The notes beneath the pieces are model-generated. The model was not told where the DNA came from. It saw only the letters and a program-made list of their open reading frames with translations, and searched no databases. The position numbers and the translations under genes were made by a program. Positions 59,806 to 64,000 of a stretch of 64,000 bases of DNA are shown piece after piece (within the stretch, counting starts at the first letter, position 1; the number at the start of each line of letters is the position of its first letter). This DNA is from Hymenobacter sp. 15J16-1T3B (GTDB lineage Bacteria; Bacteroidota; Bacteroidia; Cytophagales; Hymenobacteraceae): assembly GCF_020711235.1 (NCBI RefSeq), contig NZ_JAJFAV010000010.1:62001-126000 (forward strand). The letters are read 5' to 3'.

Positions 59806-62391
59806 TTAGAAGGGGTAGCCGATGCCGATGTTCAGGCGCACCGGATTGGCGTCGGAGCCGGTGCGCTTGTTGAGGTTAAACACGCTCGCGTTGGGCAGCA
59901 CAAACTTGCTGCCCTGCGCCACCACGGGGTTGTACACTTTGGCCGCGAAGTCAAGCCGTACGATGAGGAAAGTGAAGTCGAAGCGCAGGCCCAGGCCCGA
60001 GCCGACGGCGAATTCGCGGTAGAAGCGGTTGAGGCGGAAGTCGGAGCCGGCGCGCCCGGCCGAACCCTGCAGCGTCCACACGTTGCCGAAATCGGTGAAG
60101 ACGGCCCCGTTGATGAGGTCGTAGAGCGGGAAGCGGTATTCCACGCTGCCCTCCAGCAGCACTTCCCCGGGTTGTTCAAAGGTTTCCGCGTCGGTGGGTT
60201 TGCCCAGGGTGTCGCGGGGCACGTAGGAGCCGGTGCCCAAACGGCGCGGAAACCACGCGCGCACGCTCGAGCCGCCGCCCGCAAACACGTACCGGTCGTA
60301 GGGTATGACGTAAGAAACTGTTTCAGTGTGTGTTACTGTGTTGCGCACGGTGGTGGGTGACAGGGCGGTGGCCAGCCCCCCGTTGAGGCGCCACACCAGA
60401 AACTGGTGCGCCGTGAGCTTGTGGTACCGGCGGTAGTCGGCGCTCAGGCGGATAAAATCGTACACCTCCACGCCCCCGATCTGGTGATTGGTGCTGGCCC
60501 CGTTCTTGGTGTAGAGCGACCGGCCGGGCGCGCCCACTTCCGCGAAGAGGCGCAGGTAGCGCGCGTCGCGGGTTTGGGTGAAGTCGTTGTCGTTGTAGAG
60601 GGAAGTAGCGTTGATGCTCGGCACCAGTACCGACTGAAACGAGCGCAGCAGCGCGGCTCCGTTGGGCAGTTTTTCCAGCGTCGTGCGGAAGCCGGGGTCG
60701 AAGTTGTTGGTGAACACCAAGCTCACGTCCAGCGGGGTGAAGATGAACTGGTGGAAGGCGTTTCGCTCCCAGATGTAGTCGTAGGACGCTTCTAGGTTGG
60801 TGCGTTTGTATTCGGGGCGCCCCACGTAGGTGGCGCTGGCCGTCAGGCGCGTGCGGGGGCTGTAGTTGGTGAAGTAGCGGTTGGTGCGCCACGGCACCAG
60901 AAACTGGGGCAGAATCAGGTTGACGTTGGCCCCGAGCTGGGTGGTCAGTTGGGGTTGGTCGGGCTTGCTGTTCACGTTGCCGGTCAGCGGAAACTGCCCT
61001 TCCAGGCCCGCGCGCAGGCCCAGGTCGAGCACCTCGGCCCCGCCGAACACGTTGCGCACGCGCACGCGGAAGTTGCCGAACGGCCCGGGCAGGGTCGCCA
61101 CGTAAGTGCCCCCGAGCTCCGACGAATACTGCGCCCGTTTCTGCGGGGTGGTGCTCACCGTCGCGTCCAAAATGCCGCGCAGCGAATCGGCCACCGGCGG
61201 CTTTTGGTAGTTGATGGACGTGTAGCGGAACACGTCAAGGGCGGCGAGCTGGCGCTGGGTCTGGATGGTGTTGGTCAGGCTGTACCGGTCGCCGGGGCGC
61301 ACCAGCAGCTTGCGGTCCAGGATGCGGGTGCTGAAGCGGTGGTTGTAGGCCAGGTAGTCGATGCCGTTGCGCCGCACCGTGTCGCGCTGCAGCCCGAAGC
61401 GGTTCACGCCCGCGTCGGCCACGAAGCTCACCCGGCGCACGCGGTACACTTGGTGCTGGGCCGCGTCGGGCGGGTTGGCCACCTGCACCAGCAGGCGCAC
61501 GGTGGTGGGCGCGTAGCTCGTGTCGGCCTCCAGGGTGATGTAGCGGGCCTGAAAATCGTAGTAGCCGTGGTTTTTCAGCAGGGTTTCCAGCCGGGCGCGT
61601 TCCTGCCCGATGAGCGCCTCGTCGTAAGGCTGGCCCACGTGCAGCAGTTGCTGGGTGGTGTCGCCGCGGACGATGCGGGCCACGGCAGAGTCCGGAATGT
61701 CGTAACGCAGCTGCTTGACGAGGAAGCGCGGGCCCTCGTGCACGTTGTACTCCACCGTCACGCGGCGGCTGCGCGGCTTGGCCGGGTCCGCCAGCTTCGC
61801 CGTGTCGGCCTTGCCGAAGAGGCGCGAGAAGTAGCCCAGCGGCTCGGGCGGGTTGTCGGTGTAGGCGACGCGGGAGCGAAAAAAACCCTTGCTGCGCAGG
61901 TAAATGCCCATCTGCTCGGTCGTGAGGGCCGTCAGCGTCGAGTCGTAAATCACCGGCGGCTCGCCGATGCGCATGATGGCGTTGCCCTTGTCGAGCTTGC
62001 GCTGCAGGCGCTGGATGCGCCGCTCGCGCTTTTGCAGCAGCTTGCCCACGGCCACCGAGTCGGTGCCGGCCGCGGCAATGCGCGCCGCGTACTCGTGCTG
62101 GGTGGTGTCAAGCTTGGCCTGCAGCCGCTCCGGATGGTAGAAGGTGTAGCCGAGGTTGTAAATTGCGAGCTGCGGAACCGGAAAGCGCCGGTTGGGCCGC
62201 TGGCGCAGCAAGGCGTCGAGCTGCTCTTTTTCCAGCTGCCGCACGCCCTCGATGCGTACGGTGCTGAGCAGGCGCTGCTTCGGGCCCAGCAGGTGCATGG
62301 GCGAGCAGCCCGCGGCCAGCTGCGCCGCCGCAGCCATTCCTGCTAACCAAGTAACTCCGCGCCGCGGCGCCCAGCCGAAGGGTCGTATCAC
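59806..62391 (-). CDS. BamA/TamA family outer membrane protein (TamL-like lipoprotein)
   Basis: An 861-aa outer-membrane Omp85-type protein. If the start is GTG 62391 (MIRPFGWAPRR), the N-terminus is a lipoprotein signal ending in the lipobox LAAGC, so this is a lipid-anchored TamL-type protein rather than BamA proper. POTRA-like repeats fill about residues 40-450 (VRIEGVRQLEKEQLDALLRQ and others), and a 16-strand barrel follows, ending in LNIGIGYPF with the terminal aromatic. It is thought to work with TamB in inserting outer-membrane proteins or lipids; tamB is not in the window. ATG 62337 is an alternative start that would remove the signal. Confidence 0.92.
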   Translation of the reverse strand: MIRPFGWAPRRGVTWLAGMAAAAQLAAGCSPMHLLGPKQRLLSTVRIEGVRQLEKEQLDALLRQRPNRRFPVPQLAIYNLGYTFYHPERLQAKLDTTQHEYAARIAAAGTDSVAVGKLLQKRERRIQRLQRKLDKGNAIMRIGEPPVIYDSTLTALTTEQMGIYLRSKGFFRSRVAYTDNPPEPLGYFSRLFGKADTAKLADPAKPRSRRVTVEYNVHEGPRFLVKQLRYDIPDSAVARIVRGDTTQQLLHVGQPYDEALIGQERARLETLLKNHGYYDFQARYITLEADTSYAPTTVRLLVQVANPPDAAQHQVYRVRRVSFVADAGVNRFGLQRDTVRRNGIDYLAYNHRFSTRILDRKLLVRPGDRYSLTNTIQTQRQLAALDVFRYTSINYQKPPVADSLRGILDATVSTTPQKRAQYSSELGGTYVATLPGPFGNFRVRVRNVFGGAEVLDLGLRAGLEGQFPLTGNVNSKPDQPQLTTQLGANVNLILPQFLVPWRTNRYFTNYSPRTRLTASATYVGRPEYKRTNLEASYDYIWERNAFHQFIFTPLDVSLVFTNNFDPGFRTTLEKLPNGAALLRSFQSVLVPSINATSLYNDNDFTQTRDARYLRLFAEVGAPGRSLYTKNGASTNHQIGGVEVYDFIRLSADYRRYHKLTAHQFLVWRLNGGLATALSPTTVRNTVTHTETVSYVIPYDRYVFAGGGSSVRAWFPRRLGTGSYVPRDTLGKPTDAETFEQPGEVLLEGSVEYRFPLYDLINGAVFTDFGNVWTLQGSAGRAGSDFRLNRFYREFAVGSGLGLRFDFTFLIVRLDFAAKVYNPVVAQGSKFVLPNASVFNLNKRTGSDANPVRLNIGIGYPF

Positions 62392-62397
62392 TGAAAG

Positions 62398-63144
62398 ATG
62401 GTTTCGAAAGCCGTTGCGAAATACGTGCAGCAATTGCACCAAAAAAAATACCGCCAGCGCCTGGGCGCCTTCCTGGTCGAAGGCGCCAAAAGCCTGCGCG
62501 AGCTGCTAAGTTCCGAACTGCAGCCCGAACGGCTGCTGCTCACGGCCGAATTTGCCGCCCAGCCGGGCCTGCGCCTGCCCCCGGGCGTGCCCGTCGACGT
62601 GGTGTCCGGGGAGGAACTCACGCGCCTGGGCACGCTGCAAACCAACGACGCGGGCCTGGCCATCGTGCGCACCCCCGACGAGCCGCCGCTGCGCCCCCAG
62701 CCCGGGCAGCTGCTGCTGGCCCTCGACCAAGTGCGCGACCCCGGCAACGTGGGCACGCTCATTCGCCTGGCCGATTGGTACGGCCTGCCGGGCGTGGTGT
62801 TGTCCGATACCTGCGCCGACGCCTGGAATCCCAAAACCGTGGCGGCCACCATGGGCTCGTTTACCCGCGTGCCCGTGTGGCAGCGCGACCTGCCCGCCTG
62901 GCTCGGGCAGTTGCCCGCGGAGCTGCCCGTTTACGGTGCCGACCTGCACGGCGACAACGTGCACCGCCTGCAGCTGCGCCCCACCGGGGTGCTGGTGATG
63001 GGCAGCGAGTCGCACGGCCTCACCGAGCCGGTGGAAGCCTGCCTCACCCAGCGCCTGCACATTCCCGGCCGCGGCCAGGCCGAAAGCCTGAACGTGGCCA
63101 TTTCGGCGGCGATATTGCTCGACAACTTTTTCCGCGGCGAGTAG
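62398..63144 (+). CDS. TrmH/SpoU-family RNA 2'-O-methyltransferase
   Basis: A 248-aa SPOUT-fold enzyme methylating ribose 2'-OH in rRNA or tRNA. An N-terminal substrate-binding domain (AKYVQQLHQKKYRQRLGAFL, VEGAKSLRELL) precedes the SPOUT domain with the conserved motifs QVRDPGNVGTLIRLADWYG (motif 1), VLVMGSESHGLTEPV (motif 2) and ESLNVAISAAILLDNFF (motif 3). The exact target nucleotide is unknown. Start ATG 62398 is only six bases from the divergent TamL start. Confidence 0.94.
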   Translation: MVSKAVAKYVQQLHQKKYRQRLGAFLVEGAKSLRELLSSELQPERLLLTAEFAAQPGLRLPPGVPVDVVSGEELTRLGTLQTNDAGLAIVRTPDEPPLRPQPGQLLLALDQVRDPGNVGTLIRLADWYGLPGVVLSDTCADAWNPKTVAATMGSFTRVPVWQRDLPAWLGQLPAELPVYGADLHGDNVHRLQLRPTGVLVMGSESHGLTEPVEACLTQRLHIPGRGQAESLNVAISAAILLDNFFRGE

Positions 63145-63165
63145 GGAACAACGCAAATTTCAGAA

Positions 63166-63368
63166 CGTCGTCCTCATCTGGCGTACGCGCAGCGAAGGAC
63201 CTTCCTCGGACCCAGTACCGCCGCTGCCGACGAAGTACTGACGCTTTTTCAGGGAGGTACCTAATCAAGAGAAGCGCAGCCACCTGCCCGGACGATTGGG
63301 CGTTGGTGGCTGCGCTTCTCAGTTGGCGCAGGGTGCGAGCAAGGTCCTTCGCTTGGGCTCAGGATGAC
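63166..63368. repeat. Palindromic intergenic repeat element, copy B
   Basis: About 203 bases, the reverse-complement counterpart of the element at 8396-8604. It has the inner inverted pair GCGAAGGACCTT (63192-63203) / AAGGTCCTTCGC (63341-63352) and a central perfect 16-bp stem (63269-63284 / 63305-63320). The GCCGACGAAGTACTGACGCTT block beside the stem is shared with copy A almost base for base. The stem differs from copy A by one compensated base pair. It lies between the TrmH gene and the convergent outer-membrane barrel gene. Confidence 0.85.
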
Positions 63369-63408
63369 TCTACTTTTGGCTCAGACGTCAAGAGGCTAAG
63401 TCCGCCGC

Positions 63409-64000
63409 TTAGATGTCGCTGAAGGTGATGCCGAAGCTCACGTTCTGCGCTTTGGGGCCGCGGTCGGCCTTGAACACGTCGTTCAGGTTGTACTTCACGA
63501 AGAGGTCGAAGCCCTTCACGCCGAGGCTGCCGGAGAGGCCGTACTGGAAGTCCTCCAGGTTGTAGCTGCCGCGGTCCTTGTCCTTGTGGGTGCGGCCGTC
63601 TTGCTCGTACTTCAGCTTGGTGTGCGCCCCGATGCGGTAGCCGGCGAAGCCGCCCGCCCCAATGCGGAACACTTCGTCGTGGTCCTTGTCGCGGAACTTC
63701 AGGGTGAAGCCCACCGGCAGGTTCAGCGTCGTGACGGCCAGCTTGCTCTTTTCGAGGTTGCGCACGTCGTCCTTCACGATGTCGGTGCGGCCCGCCGCGT
63801 CGTTGGCGGCGAAGTAGCGGCTGCCCTCCAGCATGTAGTTGTTGAAGGCGACTTCCGGGCCGAGGTGGAAGTAGAGCGGGCTGTTGCGACCGGTGCGGGC
63901 CCAGAACTTCCAGTTCAGCGCCACGTAGCGGGAGCCCCAGGTGCGCAAGTCGTAGGGCTGCGCGGTGCCGCCGGGGGCGTAGGTTTTCTTGTTCACCAGC
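63409..64000 (-). CDS. Outer-membrane beta-barrel protein, C-terminal part (5' end beyond window)
   Basis: About 197 residues in the window, open to the right edge. The sequence shows amphipathic beta strands with alternating hydrophobic residues (YVALNWKFWARTG, LYFHLGPEVAFNNYML, KGFDLFVKYNLNDVF, VSFGITFSDI), typical of a small outer-membrane barrel of the porin-family/OmpA-like beta-barrel type. Function unknown. Only the C-terminal part is visible, so neither the start nor a signal peptide can be judged; a GTG at 63996 is just the first possible in-frame start codon. Confidence 0.82.
   Translation of the reverse strand, partial: LVNKKTYAPGGTAQPYDLRTWGSRYVALNWKFWARTGRNSPLYFHLGPEVAFNNYMLEGSRYFAANDAAGRTDIVKDDVRNLEKSKLAVTTLNLPVGFTLKFRDKDHDEVFRIGAGGFAGYRIGAHTKLKYEQDGRTHKDKDRGSYNLEDFQYGLSGSLGVKGFDLFVKYNLNDVFKADRGPKAQNVSFGITFSDI

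Noticed and set aside
1-64000. tRNA, rRNA, CRISPR arrays, integrases, transposases or prophage genes
   Set aside because: None recognised on either strand; the only repeat structures are hairpins, palindromic elements and in-gene protein repeats.

Overview
The window looks like a chromosome segment from a GC-rich member of the Bacteroidota, most like Hymenobacter or a close relative in the Cytophagales. The reasons are C-terminal type IX secretion (T9SS) sorting domains on two large secreted proteins, Bacteroidota-type promoter boxes (TAnnTTTG, sometimes with TTG 19 bases upstream), several DUF4369/TlpA-type thioredoxin proteins, a fused alpha/beta E1 2-oxoacid dehydrogenase and a TamL-like BamA-family protein. 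No rRNA, tRNA, CRISPR array, transposase or phage gene was recognised. This identification comes from recognition of families, not from a search.

Layout. 1-2260 (minus): the body of a UPF1/IGHMBP2-like SF1 helicase running off the left edge, then a small AT-richer orphan. 2419-4262 (minus): an AraC-type regulator followed by a QOR2/NmrA-like oxidoreductase. 4349-16214 (minus): a dispersed five-gene system, in transcription order SWIM zinc finger, DUF5691 (frameshifted here), MoxR AAA+ ATPase, DUF5682 and VWA. It is interrupted by a low-GC secreted propeller-like gene and by an M1 aminopeptidase lipoprotein on the opposite strand. 16292-19740: a zinc-ribbon protein, a membrane-anchored coiled-coil protein and an MMPL/RND exporter. 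19854-22604: a small Cys-containing secreted protein, a PAS-only protein and an N-acetylmuramoyl-L-alanine amidase. 22861-24093: a low-GC island with an orphan HsdR-N-type nuclease. 24135-30858: thyA, a small ORF, a class IV aminotransferase, a delta-60-repeat T9SS cargo, dprA, a membrane-protein gene broken by an in-frame amber codon, and a MerR regulator.

31121-38598: alaS, then three related secreted proteins that combine MORN/YwqK-like repeats with a TonB-C-like domain, interleaved with DUF5995 and SPFH genes. 38793-45374: gatB followed by four tandem TlpA-type thioredoxin paralogues. 45538-50838: a secreted transglutaminase-like/TPR protein, an orphan Pro/Ala-rich protein, an acyl-CoA thioesterase and an M43 metalloprotease with PKD and T9SS domains. 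50969-55460: pcm, a polyprenyl glycosylphosphotransferase, riboflavin synthase, an AT-rich orphan, a small conserved protein and a PAP2 phosphatase coupled to hemF. 56574-64000: TerC, fused E1, TamL, a TrmH-family rRNA methyltransferase and the C-terminal part of an outer-membrane barrel running off the right edge.

Most of the window is ordinary housekeeping and envelope biology. The parts most worth attention are: the MoxR-VWA-SWIM-DUF5682-DUF5691 system with its two insertions and frameshift; two copies of a roughly 205-base palindromic intergenic element whose central hairpin shows a compensated base-pair change; the tandem TlpA array; the MORN-TonB-C trio; a membrane-protein gene split by an amber codon; and several genes whose promoter box lies so close to the start codon that the mRNA is probably leaderless.
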